Source: Anaerolineae bacterium (GTDB lineage Bacteria; Chloroflexota; Anaerolineae; Aggregatilineales; J027). From it: a stretch of DNA of 64,000 nt. Positions 42,656-51,817 of this stretch are shown here, one piece after another (the first letter of the stretch is position 1; each line of letters starts with the position of its first letter). The translations under genes were made by a program, and so were the position numbers. The notes under the pieces were generated by a model. That model was not told the DNA's origin. It saw nothing but the letters and a program-made list of their open reading frames with translations, and made no database searches. The stretch lies in NCBI GenBank assembly GCA_021463865.1, contig JAJTXY010000015.1, positions 35,139-99,138 of the forward strand, given 5' to 3'.

Positions 42656-43643
42656 AGTCCAGCCCTTTGACATCCATGCCTTTGATGCCACCCGGCTCGA
42701 TATTCCAAGCCTCTTGGCGGGAGTCGCACAGGCCCAATCCCCACAAGGCTGGACAATTGTTCCGGCTCATCACAGCCAGCATAGTACCATTTATCGCGCC
42801 GACCCCACTGACCCCACTGAATTTCCAGTATTGTCTATCAAGCTCTACCATCGGCATGACCGTCCGCGTGCCACCCGCGAAGAAGCTATTATGGGGGCGT
42901 TGCAAGAATTCGGCGTGGGTATCGGCCCCCGTCCATTTTATGCCAACGAAACCCCCGACGTTCTAAACGACCCGGTGCTAATCAGTGAATGGGTACATGG
43001 CACCCCGCTAAAAAATGTACCATCCGTGACCGATGAGGAGATGTGGCATCGGTTGATGACGGCACTGGGTATCATCAAACATCTGCAATTCAGCTTCACC
43101 GCCCATGCCATCCCGATGATGGGCAGTGGCGCACAACAACCCAAAGACGCGCTGGCGATGTTGGATACGGAATTATCTATCCTCTCCCCTAACCACCCAG
43201 CGTATGAAACACTTGCCCATCTGGTCAGCCGCGCCCATGCCACTATTGCGCCGGAATGGGCCAAACCGCCTAGAATCGGATTGAACCGTTTCGATCTGGA
43301 GATGAACCATTTTATTTGGGATGGTCATCACCTTCGCACCGTAGGATTTGAAAACACCGATTGGGCCGATACCGCCTATGACATCGGGCAGTTTTGCGCC
43401 CATCCACTGTACGAAGAAGTGCCACCCAGCCATTGGGTCTGGTTCCGCTGGGAATTTGCCCGCCTCTTTCATGAGGAAGAAATCATTTTCCGTTCAACCA
43501 CCTATAGCCAGATCGCGTATGTCTTGTGGGCCATTCGCTTGACCGAAAAAGCCGACAGTGCCACCGATCCGGCCCAACAAAGTCGTCTGTATGCCCAACG
43601 AGACCGCTATCTCAAAAAAGCGCAGAAAGCGTTCGCGGGCTAA
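42645..43643 (+). CDS. Aminoglycoside phosphotransferase (APH)-like protein, active-site variant
   Basis: 332 residues from TTG 42645 (MSAEVQPFDIHAFDATRLD), with AGGAG about 10 bases upstream; an ATG at 42600 is possible but lies deeper in plsC. Kinase-fold features are an N-lobe PVLSIKLYHRHDRPRATREEAIMGAL (VKxY-type Lys and following Glu), ISEWVHGTPL hinge, and a C-lobe GLNRFDLEMNHFIWDGHHLRTVGFENTDWADTAYDIGQF. This last corresponds to the HxDLxxxN...IDWE..GDPxxD stretch, but with RFDLEMN and FENTDWAD, so spacing and the metal Asp differ. Possibly a small-molecule kinase with altered chemistry, or inactive. No antibiotic role should be assumed. Forms a run with plsC. Confidence 0.7.
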   Translation: MSAEVQPFDIHAFDATRLDIPSLLAGVAQAQSPQGWTIVPAHHSQHSTIYRADPTDPTEFPVLSIKLYHRHDRPRATREEAIMGALQEFGVGIGPRPFYANETPDVLNDPVLISEWVHGTPLKNVPSVTDEEMWHRLMTALGIIKHLQFSFTAHAIPMMGSGAQQPKDALAMLDTELSILSPNHPAYETLAHLVSRAHATIAPEWAKPPRIGLNRFDLEMNHFIWDGHHLRTVGFENTDWADTAYDIGQFCAHPLYEEVPPSHWVWFRWEFARLFHEEEIIFRSTTYSQIAYVLWAIRLTEKADSATDPAQQSRLYAQRDRYLKKAQKAFAG

Positions 43644-43754
43644 ACTCGTCAAAATAGTGCTGAAGTTTGCCTGCATTCCAACCCGGCTTCGCGTATCCCC
43701 CTGTACCCGCCGGGTCTGTCACAATCGGAGATTTTAAGGAGAATCATTTTACCC

Positions 43755-44972
43755 ATGAGCAGCAACGGAAAGTCAGTCAATGATGTCGTCGTTCTTGGGG
43801 CGGCGCGTACTCCCCAAGGTCGCATCTTAGGCGCACTCGAATCACTATCGGCTGTCCAACTGGGACAGGTCGCGGTCAAGGCAGCGGTGGAGCGCAGCGG
43901 CATTCAACCGGAACATGTCCATGAAGTCATTCTTGGGCATGTCATTACGGCTGGCGCTGGTCAAGCCACCCCACGTCAGGTCTGGATTGGCCTCAATTAC
44001 CCTAGCAACGTCGGCGGTCTCTCAGTCAATAAAATCTGCGGCAGCGGTCTCAAAGCTGTGATGTTAGCCGCGGGTGGCATCCGCGCAGGGGATGGTGAGG
44101 TCTATGTCACGGGTGGCATGGAAAGCATGAGCAATGCTCCCCACCTTGATGCCAATCTCCGCAAAGGCTTTAAATATGGCAATGTCGAACTGAAGGACGC
44201 CATTTTGCAAGATGGATTGTGGTGCAGTCTCGAAAATTGGATCATGGGCGAGGCCGCTGAATTCATCGCCAACCAATTTGAAGTCAGCCGCGAGGAAATG
44301 GATGAATTCGCCTACCAAAGCCACCAGAAGGCTTATGCCGCGACCCAAGCAGGCCGCTTCAAAACGGAAATCGCTCCGGTTGAATTGAAAAGCAAAAAGA
44401 GTGTCACCGTGATTGACACTGATGAACCCATCCGCCCCGAAACGACTATCGAAGGCTTGGCGGCGCTCAAACCTGCTTTCCAGAAAGATGGCCGCGTGAC
44501 AGCAGGCAACGCCCCCGGCCTCAACGATGGCGCGGCAGCAATGGTCATCAGCAGTCGGAGTTATGCCGAAGCGCATGGGCACATTCCTATTGCGCGGATT
44601 GCAGGTTATGGGCAGGCGGCGGTTGACCCCAAATGGATTTTCTATGCCCCCGTCAAAGCCATTCCGATTGCACTGCAAAAAGCAGGGTGGAAAATTGACG
44701 ATGTAGATTTGTTCGAGATTAACGAAGCCTTCGCCTCACAGGTCTTAGCGGATATGCGTGGTCTTGAACAAGATGGTTTTGTCGTGCCAATGGAAAAAGT
44801 GAATGTCAACGGCGGCGCGATTGCGTTGGGCCACCCCCTCGGCGCGAGTGGTGCGCGGGTTTTGGTCACGTTGATTCATGCTCTGCAACAGCGCGGCCTG
44901 AAACGTGGAGTTGCTGCCCTCTGTCTGGGTGGCGCGGAAGCCGTCGCCCTCGCCGTCGAATTGGAAAACTAA
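43755..44972 (+). CDS. Acetyl-CoA acetyltransferase (thiolase)
   Basis: 405 residues. Catalytic nucleophile Cys95 in NKICGSGLKAVMLA; second-half motifs NEAFASQVLADMRG, NVNGGAIALGHPLGASGARV with the catalytic His, and the C-terminal ALCLGGAEAVALA holding the second Cys. Normally that last loop reads CxGGGxG; here it is CLGGAEA. Length and N-terminal VVLGAARTPQGRILGAL fit the biosynthetic thiolase family: 2 acetyl-CoA to acetoacetyl-CoA, or the reverse. AAGGAG lies 13 bases before the ATG, rather far. Partners such as 3-hydroxybutyryl-CoA genes are not in the window. It is the last gene of the plus-strand run from 37795. Confidence 0.93.
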   Translation: MSSNGKSVNDVVVLGAARTPQGRILGALESLSAVQLGQVAVKAAVERSGIQPEHVHEVILGHVITAGAGQATPRQVWIGLNYPSNVGGLSVNKICGSGLKAVMLAAGGIRAGDGEVYVTGGMESMSNAPHLDANLRKGFKYGNVELKDAILQDGLWCSLENWIMGEAAEFIANQFEVSREEMDEFAYQSHQKAYAATQAGRFKTEIAPVELKSKKSVTVIDTDEPIRPETTIEGLAALKPAFQKDGRVTAGNAPGLNDGAAAMVISSRSYAEAHGHIPIARIAGYGQAAVDPKWIFYAPVKAIPIALQKAGWKIDDVDLFEINEAFASQVLADMRGLEQDGFVVPMEKVNVNGGAIALGHPLGASGARVLVTLIHALQQRGLKRGVAALCLGGAEAVALAVELEN

Positions 44973-45025
44973 ACCACACAAGCCTGTCCTCATCCAGAGG
45001 ACATTGTACCTGTAGCCGGGGAATT

Positions 45026-48000
45026 CTATTCCTCGGCTGTTCCCTTCAGCCCACTGCCCCGATGCACCCGGCAAAATTGATGATATTCGCAGTAGGCAAA
45101 ACACTTGCCATGATCGTATTTCGTCGGCTGCACCTGAAAACGTCCCCGTCGCCCCGCCACAATATATTCATGCAGGCGGCGTTGAGCCTCTTGCAACAGC
45201 GAGTCATCTGCCAAAATCTGCCCATCAGCCTTGCGGGTACGTATACTCCAAAACATCCCCGCCCTAACTTCTAACTCAGGATGTTCCTGCGCGATAATCT
45301 GGCGGGCCGCCAATAAATATAGCAGCATTTGGAAGTTGCGTCCTTCCTCAATATCCTCATTTTTCGGCGTCTTGCTGCCACTCTTATAGTCCATGATAAT
45401 GAGCACATTGCCCACGCGATCCATCCGGTCAATTTTGCCACGTACCCACAGCGGCCCTGCTTCGCCATCCACTACCGCTTCTAATCCACCATCCATACCA
45501 AAGGCTTTTTCCAACGCGAATACCCGCCGTTCCTCCCCGATGGAACTGACCAAGTCTGAAATAACGGCCTTACTGCGTGCTGTTGCCACAAACGGACTCT
45601 TGGGGTTATCCGAAAAATCTAGGGAAATTAACAGCGTCAAGCGACGCACAATTTCATCTTTTTCCTGTTCCCACAGCGGCGTGGGCCGGAATCCCCATCT
45701 TTGTGGTGCGGTGGGCAGCCATCGAGCGGCTTCTTCAATCAAAATCTGAATCGCCCGTTTTTCATTTTCTGGCTGAATAGCCAAGCCCTCGTTCAAAATT
45801 CGTAAATAGGTATTTTCCAAAACCTCATGCTGCACTGACCCCAACTGCGCGGCGTCATAACCTTCTTCCGGCGCGGTGAGTTCCTCCAAGTGCAATATTC
45901 GTTTGGCAAAAAATCGGAATGGGCAATAACCATAATCATTAAATTGGCTGGCGCTCCACTTCCGACTCGACCCCAGCTGTGCCGCGACCCTTGCCACCAA
46001 TGCCGGACTGCTCAACACGCCCGAATATCGGTCAAACGGCACATTCAGATTTTCACGCCGAGCCTCAATTGAGCGTCCGCGTAAGATATTCTGCCAGCGT
46101 AGGCCATGTGCTTGATCGGCCAGCAAGGATGACAAAATCGCCCGTGCCTCCCCCGCTGCAAGCTGATTTATAGTTGCCGCCAATGCAATGCCAGCCTCAC
46201 GCATATCTCCACTTTCTTCCAGCTTGGGCGCTTCCCCACTCCGCAAGGTCGTTTTATAGGCATCGGTCAAAATGGCGGTTGTTTCACGCCAAAAAATCGA
46301 AGGCGGCCACGGATTCGCTTTTTCATCCAATGTTGGACGGCTGAGAGTCAAGGTTTCGCGTGCCATTGCGCAGGTTTGATAAAACACCAAGCCATCATCC
46401 ACCTGCTCCGTTGTGGTTTGCAGTTCAAAATAGGTCGGTTCGGCTTGAGCCTGTCGCCGTTCGGTGTCACTATACAGCGGATCTTCCAAGTTTTGCGATG
46501 GAAATACCCCCTCCGCCAACCCCATCATATAAATATGGTCGTGTGTCAATCCACTCGCCTCAAATACGTCCGCAAACAGCACCCGCCCATTGCGATACAA
46601 ACCACCGACTGGCTCGACTTGATGACTTTCGATGGATTGCTGCAAATCTTTGCGGAAATCCGCCCACGCGATAAGCGCTTCAACCCCCCCCATCGTTTGT
46701 TCGGCCAATAAATCATAGGCCCGGAAAATCTCGTTAAGGCAGGCTCGAAACGCTTGCATCGCATGAATATCGCGTACCATCACGGCCTGACTATTATCGC
46801 CTTGCCCTCCTAACGGCTCGCGTATCTGATTGAAAAACCCCAGATGGCCTCCCCAACCCTCATTATTCGCCAACGTAGGGTCAATATCGGCCCGCCGCTC
46901 ACGCAGATAGGAGGGGTCTGGCCCCAACAAATCTTCAATCCAAGCGACATATTCGCGTGGGGTTGCTTCCTGTGGCGGCGTTACCCGTTCAAAAAAGGCT
47001 TGCAGACGTTGATAGAGCGCGGGGTCAATCTCCGTTACTCGTTCCTCGCCATCCTCATCCTCAAATTTACTCCCCGCCATTCGCACAGCCTGAAGCCAAT
47101 CCTGCTGCGAACGCACCACTTGAAACTGCTGGCTCACCCGTTCCAATTGATCTGCATCATCCGTCATCAATTGATGAAATACAAAATAAGGGGAACGTAG
47201 CACATCCAACATCGGCTGCTGACGAAAATCCACTTGCGGAGTATGCAAATCTAATAGCTGCAAAATCGCCGCCACCGCTGGATTTCGGGTCAACTCTACG
47301 CCGCGTCGTACCGCAATAGGCACACGATAACTTTCGCCAATCGAGCGTACAAAATCCGCATAGGGCTGGGTATGATACGCCAAAATAGCTATCTGTTCGG
47401 GGTCAACCCCTGCCATCAACTGCTGTTTGACTTTTCGTAACACAGCCCGCACTTCCTGTTCGGGATTTGGGGCTTCAATCAAGTGTAGGGCACCCCCCGC
47501 TGGACGTGGCACATAGCTAGGCTGCTGCCAAGCCGATTCCAGATGGGTCAGTTCTGCTCGCCGCTGAATCACCCCATCGGTCAGGTTTTCAACTTCCCAA
47601 TACCCATAATTTTGCAGGCGGTCTCCAATGCGCTGAATACCACGAAAGAGTGTCTCCCGGCGATTTTCATCATAACTCAACGTCAAAATGGTGCGATCAA
47701 TCTTATCGGCCAACTGTCCCAATAAACGTGCTTGCAGCGGGCTAAAATTAATAAACCCATCCACCACAAACAAACCTACCGAATCCAAAAATTCGGTGTG
47801 ATAGTCAGTCTCTAAGCCGCGTAAGGCCACCCACCCCGCCCCTTCGCGGTCAACCAACTGATGATCCCGCAAATAGTTTTGATAATGGGTATAAATCGCC
47901 GCGAGGTCTTGATTTTTGTCTCGCTTGGATTTTTGGGCATAAAGTTCAAACGATTCAGGGTGAATCCGGGCCTGTTTCAGTTCAAGGATGAACTCGGCCA

Positions 48001-48385
48001 TTAATTTTATGAAGCCCGGCTTGCTGGCAATGTTCCCAAAATATTGCAGGCGGTCTTCGGCAGCTTGCCTAGCGATCACATAGCGCAAAATCCGATACAC
48101 ACTTGCCTGCCCGATTTGTTTTTGTGGCAGCAGCATCTGATCGAGGAGATGATTATATAACTGGTAGAAACTGAAATACTGCACCCCGAAGCATACAGGC
48201 CGTCCGAAGCGCTCTTGATACGCCGCCAGCAGTCGTGTGCGAAACGAACTAATCTGCAATTCAGTTGGCAGCAGCACCCAAATAGGTTGCCAAGGGCTGA
48301 CCTCGCGGGTCCGCAGAATTGCCTCAATCACCTTGCCTGTTTTGCCGCTGCCAGCCGGGGCTGTCCAAATGGTTGCGTGGGGCAT
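45026..48385 (-). CDS. AddB-like helicase/PD-(D/E)XK nuclease (RecB family) with Fe-S cysteines
   Basis: 1119 residues. N-terminal Walker A TAPAGSGKTGKVIEAI, then SF1 helicase-like motifs (IWVLLPTELQISSFRTRLLAAY; VGLFVVDGFINFSPLQARLL). The C-terminal domain has the RecB-family nuclease core: WSASQFNDYGYCPFRFFAKRI, GKIDRMDRVGNVLIIMDYKSGS (metal Asp and Lys), and a cysteine-rich end GKCFAYCEYHQFCRVH, which with the Cys in GYCPF matches the Fe-S cluster known from AddB. It should act in double-strand-break processing or recombination. No AddA is adjacent in this window. AAGGA lies 8 bases before the ATG. Divergent from the FHA gene at 48538. Confidence 0.88.
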   Translation of the reverse strand: MPHATIWTAPAGSGKTGKVIEAILRTREVSPWQPIWVLLPTELQISSFRTRLLAAYQERFGRPVCFGVQYFSFYQLYNHLLDQMLLPQKQIGQASVYRILRYVIARQAAEDRLQYFGNIASKPGFIKLMAEFILELKQARIHPESFELYAQKSKRDKNQDLAAIYTHYQNYLRDHQLVDREGAGWVALRGLETDYHTEFLDSVGLFVVDGFINFSPLQARLLGQLADKIDRTILTLSYDENRRETLFRGIQRIGDRLQNYGYWEVENLTDGVIQRRAELTHLESAWQQPSYVPRPAGGALHLIEAPNPEQEVRAVLRKVKQQLMAGVDPEQIAILAYHTQPYADFVRSIGESYRVPIAVRRGVELTRNPAVAAILQLLDLHTPQVDFRQQPMLDVLRSPYFVFHQLMTDDADQLERVSQQFQVVRSQQDWLQAVRMAGSKFEDEDGEERVTEIDPALYQRLQAFFERVTPPQEATPREYVAWIEDLLGPDPSYLRERRADIDPTLANNEGWGGHLGFFNQIREPLGGQGDNSQAVMVRDIHAMQAFRACLNEIFRAYDLLAEQTMGGVEALIAWADFRKDLQQSIESHQVEPVGGLYRNGRVLFADVFEASGLTHDHIYMMGLAEGVFPSQNLEDPLYSDTERRQAQAEPTYFELQTTTEQVDDGLVFYQTCAMARETLTLSRPTLDEKANPWPPSIFWRETTAILTDAYKTTLRSGEAPKLEESGDMREAGIALAATINQLAAGEARAILSSLLADQAHGLRWQNILRGRSIEARRENLNVPFDRYSGVLSSPALVARVAAQLGSSRKWSASQFNDYGYCPFRFFAKRILHLEELTAPEEGYDAAQLGSVQHEVLENTYLRILNEGLAIQPENEKRAIQILIEEAARWLPTAPQRWGFRPTPLWEQEKDEIVRRLTLLISLDFSDNPKSPFVATARSKAVISDLVSSIGEERRVFALEKAFGMDGGLEAVVDGEAGPLWVRGKIDRMDRVGNVLIIMDYKSGSKTPKNEDIEEGRNFQMLLYLLAARQIIAQEHPELEVRAGMFWSIRTRKADGQILADDSLLQEAQRRLHEYIVAGRRGRFQVQPTKYDHGKCFAYCEYHQFCRVHRGSGLKGTAEE

Positions 48386-48537
48386 CGTGGGTCCTTGGAT
48401 TTCACATTTACAATAATTCGCCAGTATACTCTAGTCTGATACATTCGGGCTAAACAAATGACAGTCGGCGCTTGAAAATTGGACGGCTGTGTTTTAATCT
48501 GATAATAGGTACATCACGGACGATCTGAAAGCAGTTT

Positions 48538-49125
48538 ATGGAAACAACGGTTTTACTCGCGGTCTTTGGGGGAGTTTTGTGCGGTGCTGCTGGTGTCGGT
48601 AGCCTCGCAATTGGCTTTCTCTGGTGGCAATCCTATCGGCGCACCGAGATTTTGCGTTCCAATTTAGGTCCAGCGGTGCCGGCTCAATCGCAACCTTCTG
48701 CCCCATCGGCCCCACCGCCGCCACCTCTCTATAACAAGCAGTATACTGACTATCAATCGCCAAACGTATCGCCATCTGCGCCATCCGTGCCCTCGCCCGT
48801 GCCTGCGGCATTAGCCCAAGCCGGGATTGGGCCGGGGTCAGTTTGGTTGGATGGTATCGGTGGCATGGTTGCGGGTCAGCGCATCACCATTTACAAGGAT
48901 GAAACGCTCTTAGGGCGTTCTGGCGTCTGTGATGTGCAATTCCACGATCCCAAAGTATCGCGCCAACACGCTCTGTTGCGCCGCTATAACGGGCAATATT
49001 ATCTTTACGATATGCAGAGTTCGGGTGGCACATTTGTCAACGAACAAAAAGTGGAATCCCAGCAGTTGCGGGATCGTGATCAAATCCGCCTCGGTGATTC
49101 GGTGGTCATTTTCCGGCGCAGTTAA
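48538..49125 (+). CDS. Membrane-anchored FHA-domain protein
   Basis: 195 residues. Residues 4-28 are a transmembrane segment (VLLAVFGGVLCGAAGVGSLAIGFLWW), then a Pro/Ser-rich linker, then a C-terminal FHA domain (~100-195) with GRSGVCDVQFHDPKVSRQHALLRR (Gly-Arg-Ser, Ser-Arg-x-His), YDMQSSGGTFVNEQKV. FHA domains bind phosphothreonine. With the second FHA gene and the PP2C phosphatase on the other strand, this is part of a phosphosignalling group; no kinase gene is in the window. Its TAA overlaps the TAA of the converging FHA gene in a shared TTAA. Confidence 0.9.
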   Translation: METTVLLAVFGGVLCGAAGVGSLAIGFLWWQSYRRTEILRSNLGPAVPAQSQPSAPSAPPPPPLYNKQYTDYQSPNVSPSAPSVPSPVPAALAQAGIGPGSVWLDGIGGMVAGQRITIYKDETLLGRSGVCDVQFHDPKVSRQHALLRRYNGQYYLYDMQSSGGTFVNEQKVESQQLRDRDQIRLGDSVVIFRRS

Positions 49126-49655
49126 GAGCTATTTCGGCGGTTCACGACAAACCGTAAAGTGGTAATTCCCACGCGAATTTTATCGCCATCTTTTAGGGCA
49201 TGGCGCTCACCGGGGGTTACCAATTCGCCATTAATCTCCGAGGGTTGGCTGGCCTGCCAATCCATAAACACAAATTCTTCACCATAACCCTCAATTACAG
49301 CGTGATAGCGGCTGACCGTTGAATCCACGATTTTGATCATATTGCTGCTGTGTCGTCCGATGGTATTTTCACCCTCATACACCGGGAATTGTTCACCCCG
49401 CTGCCCCACCAACACCGCCGGGGCGACCACTCCGATATGTGGGTCGGTTTGCAGCTCACGCCGCGCCCAAGTCATATGTGCTAGGGTAGACTCTAGTACA
49501 GGTCGTTTTTTGGCATTGGGCCGTGTAGGAGATGGGGATTGCTGAAGTTGTCGGGGGGTTGGGGGCGGCTGGCGTTGGGGTCGAAGTAACAAAACCACAC
49601 TCACTATCACCGTGACAAGCCCGATGATAAACAGCCCCACACCAAACCAAATCAC
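49122..49655 (-). CDS. Second membrane-anchored FHA-domain protein
   Basis: 177 residues from GTG 49653-49655 with AGGGGG 5 bases upstream. One N-terminal transmembrane helix (FGVGLFIIGLVTVIVSVVLLL), a Pro/Gln-rich linker, then an FHA domain with NTIGRHSSNMIKIVDSTVSRYHAVIEGY and SEINGELVTPGE. The FHA loop Ser/His residues are kept. It sits 24 bases downstream of the PP2C gene on the same strand, likely one transcript, and converges tail-to-tail with the FHA gene at 48538. Confidence 0.9.
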   Translation of the reverse strand: MIWFGVGLFIIGLVTVIVSVVLLLRPQRQPPPTPRQLQQSPSPTRPNAKKRPVLESTLAHMTWARRELQTDPHIGVVAPAVLVGQRGEQFPVYEGENTIGRHSSNMIKIVDSTVSRYHAVIEGYGEEFVFMDWQASQPSEINGELVTPGERHALKDGDKIRVGITTLRFVVNRRNSS

Positions 49656-49679
49656 ATGCGCCCCCTGCTTTGTCTATAA

Positions 49680-50624
49680 TTAGCCTGTTCGCCGAACCGA
49701 AATCTTCATACTGACAAAACTAATTATAGCCGTAAAAACCGCCGTAAATCCAAGAAGAAACCCACGCAACCGGCGAAACCGAAAGCGCCGCACCAGTAAT
49801 CTACGTTTTCCTTTCGGTAAAGACGCGGTACTAATTTCAAGTTCCGCACCGTCATCGGGCAAAGCGTGAATGGCAATGAGCGAAATGTTATCTGACCCGC
49901 CGCGTTCATTTGCCCGCTCAACCAATGCTGGAACTGCCTCTGCCAACGATTGCGACTTCAGAATCGCCACCATTTCAATCGGCATGACATAGCGGGTGAG
50001 GCCGTCACTGCACAGCAGCAAATAGTCCCCCGGCAAAAGGGCCTCGCTGACAATATCCACCTCAATCGTGGTCAGTCGTCCCACTGCCCGTACCAATTTA
50101 TGCCGATCCGGATGTGTCCATGCCTCATCTTTGGTTAAATACCCTGCCCGCACCTGCATCTCGGCAAAATTATGGTCAGTGGTCAGCTTGCGGATTTGCC
50201 CATCGCGTACCAAAAACGCCGGGCTGTCTCCCACGTAGGCCACCGCAAAAACCTCATCTCGAATCGCCGCCGCTACCAATGTCGTCGCCATGCGTTGCAT
50301 ATCGGGGTTATGTTCCGCCATGCTGTACACGCGATTGTTAGCCGCCCGCACTGCATTCCGTAGCCGCACCCGTACATCCTCCGCCCCATTTTCCAGCATT
50401 GGGGACAGCGCTTCATCATAATAAGCCCGAATAACCTCACCTACCGCCTCTCGACTGGCAATTTCTCCCGCTACCGAGCCACCAATCCCATCCGCCAACG
50501 CAAAAATCGGCCCCAATACACTGGCCGCTTCGTCTGTCGTAGGAAGGTGCTGGTCTACCGCGTCTTCGTTGCGGGGTCGGCGTCGCCCCACATCCGACAG
50601 CATCTCGGCCTCAATACGAATCAT
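49680..50624 (-). CDS. PP2C-type serine/threonine phosphatase with C-terminal membrane helix
   Basis: 314 residues from ATG 50622-50624 with GGAG 8 bases upstream; GTG at 50627 is an alternative. PP2C motifs: VGRRRPRNEDAV, FALADGIGGSVAGEIASREAV, MATTLVAAAIRDEVFAVAYVGDSPAFLV, LLLCSDGLTRYV and ANERGGSDNISLIAIHAL, which give the metal-binding Asp residues. DGIGG replaces the common DGMGG. A C-terminal stretch of basic residues (KGKRRLLVRRFRFRRLRG) is followed by a hydrophobic segment FLLGFTAVFTAIISFVSM, so it is probably membrane-tethered. It likely removes phosphothreonine marks read by the adjacent FHA proteins. Confidence 0.92.
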   Translation of the reverse strand: MIRIEAEMLSDVGRRRPRNEDAVDQHLPTTDEAASVLGPIFALADGIGGSVAGEIASREAVGEVIRAYYDEALSPMLENGAEDVRVRLRNAVRAANNRVYSMAEHNPDMQRMATTLVAAAIRDEVFAVAYVGDSPAFLVRDGQIRKLTTDHNFAEMQVRAGYLTKDEAWTHPDRHKLVRAVGRLTTIEVDIVSEALLPGDYLLLCSDGLTRYVMPIEMVAILKSQSLAEAVPALVERANERGGSDNISLIAIHALPDDGAELEISTASLPKGKRRLLVRRFRFRRLRGFLLGFTAVFTAIISFVSMKISVRRTG

Positions 50625-50826
50625 CACAATAACTCCACCAAAAATATCCTGACTGATTAGGTCAGGCTATCTTAGCGGATATTAAAAATTTGTAACCAAC
50701 GGGATGACGACGGCGAATATACTGGGCATCAAAGTAGGGGGATCGGTGGTTACAGTGTCATGTTCTAACATCTACCTGACAAAATCTACAATGGTTTTAT
50801 TGACTAACCTATATCCCAGCTAAATT

Positions 50827-50861
50827 CAGCACGGCGGCTTTAGCCCCGTGTTTTAATAGAC
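50827..50861. repeat. CTTTAG hairpin repeat, copy 1 (after prmA)
   Basis: 35 bases differing from the copy at 54782-54816 at only two positions; upstream flanks are also similar for about 20 bases. It folds as CACGG-GGC-TAAA-GCC-CCGTG (minus strand) with one bulged base. It begins 20 bases after the prmA stop. The rest of the 50625-50881 gap shows only AT-rich sequence for the PP2C promoter. Confidence 0.75.
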
Positions 50862-50881
50862 CCATCTACTTAGAAACCATT

Positions 50882-51817
50882 TTAATCTACAGGCCGACGT
50901 GCCTCAATCACCACCCATTCACCAGAAGGACGCCGTAAATAGGGTTCAAGGCCCGTCTGTCGCAGTGCTTCTTCAACCTCACCCACCTGATCCATAATAA
51001 TCCCACCAAACACACCTACGCCGCCGGGCCGGACGATTTGTCCCAAACCCTGCCCACACATCTCAATAATCACTTTAGACAGAATGTTGACCAGCGCCAC
51101 ATCAAAGCGCCGCGCCGCATGGAGCAAACTGGCAAGGCTACCATGTTGGGCATGAATAAGCTCCCCAACCCCATTGACCACCGCGTTTTCCAGCGTGACA
51201 TCTACCGACATTTCATCGGTATCCAACCCCAACACATAGACTGCACCCTGTTTAGCCGCTGCGATGCTCAAAATTCCCGACCCACACCCCAAATCCACTA
51301 CCTGTAAGCCGGGGCGACCTTCCAATAAATCTTCAATCGCCACCAGACAAAGCTGCGTACTCGGATGTGTGCCTGTGCCAAAGGCCATGCCGGGGTCAAG
51401 CGTAATCAACACATCATCAGCCCGACGATCCGGCAGCGTATTCGGGTCAATCCACTGGGGACAAATATAGGTGCGCCGCCCTACCCGGAATGGGAAATAA
51501 TGCGCTTTCCACGCCTCGGCCCAATCCTGTTCATCCAAGACGCGGAATTTCGGCTCACTGACTTGCCGTCCACCCAACATATATTTCAGGGCATCATTGA
51601 CCTGCTGGCGTTTATCGGGTGCGCTGGCATCGGCGGGGAAATAGGCCCGTACTTCCAATTTGTCCACCGGAGGAATTTCATCCTCCCATGTTTCGATAAA
51701 ATGCCCGGCCCGTTCAATCACTACACCTTGATGTCCATACTGCTGCAACAGATCGGATACTGCGTCGGCATCTTCTGGTTTGACTTCAATCGCTACTTCA
51801 ATCCATTGCGAATTCAT
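50882..51817 (-). CDS. prmA: Ribosomal protein L11 methyltransferase PrmA
   Basis: 311 residues from ATG 51815-51817, which overlaps the upstream stop as ATGA; AAAGGA lies upstream. SAM-binding core: DPGMAFGTGTHPSTQLCLVAIEDLL, VVDLGCGSGILSIAAAKQGA, VLGLDTDEMSVDVTLENAVVNGV and VALVNILSKVIIEM, with the N-terminal substrate-recognition region WIEVAIEVKPEDADAVSDLL. It methylates ribosomal protein L11. Placing prmA in the chaperone operon after dnaJ matches the arrangement known in Bacillus, but here two other genes lie between. Confidence 0.95.
   Translation of the reverse strand: MNSQWIEVAIEVKPEDADAVSDLLQQYGHQGVVIERAGHFIETWEDEIPPVDKLEVRAYFPADASAPDKRQQVNDALKYMLGGRQVSEPKFRVLDEQDWAEAWKAHYFPFRVGRRTYICPQWIDPNTLPDRRADDVLITLDPGMAFGTGTHPSTQLCLVAIEDLLEGRPGLQVVDLGCGSGILSIAAAKQGAVYVLGLDTDEMSVDVTLENAVVNGVGELIHAQHGSLASLLHAARRFDVALVNILSKVIIEMCGQGLGQIVRPGGVGVFGGIIMDQVGEVEEALRQTGLEPYLRRPSGEWVVIEARRPVD

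Noticed and set aside
42645..43643. Aminoglycoside resistance gene
   Set aside because: Only the fold resembles APH enzymes; catalytic motifs differ and the gene lies in a housekeeping-like run with plsC and thiolase.
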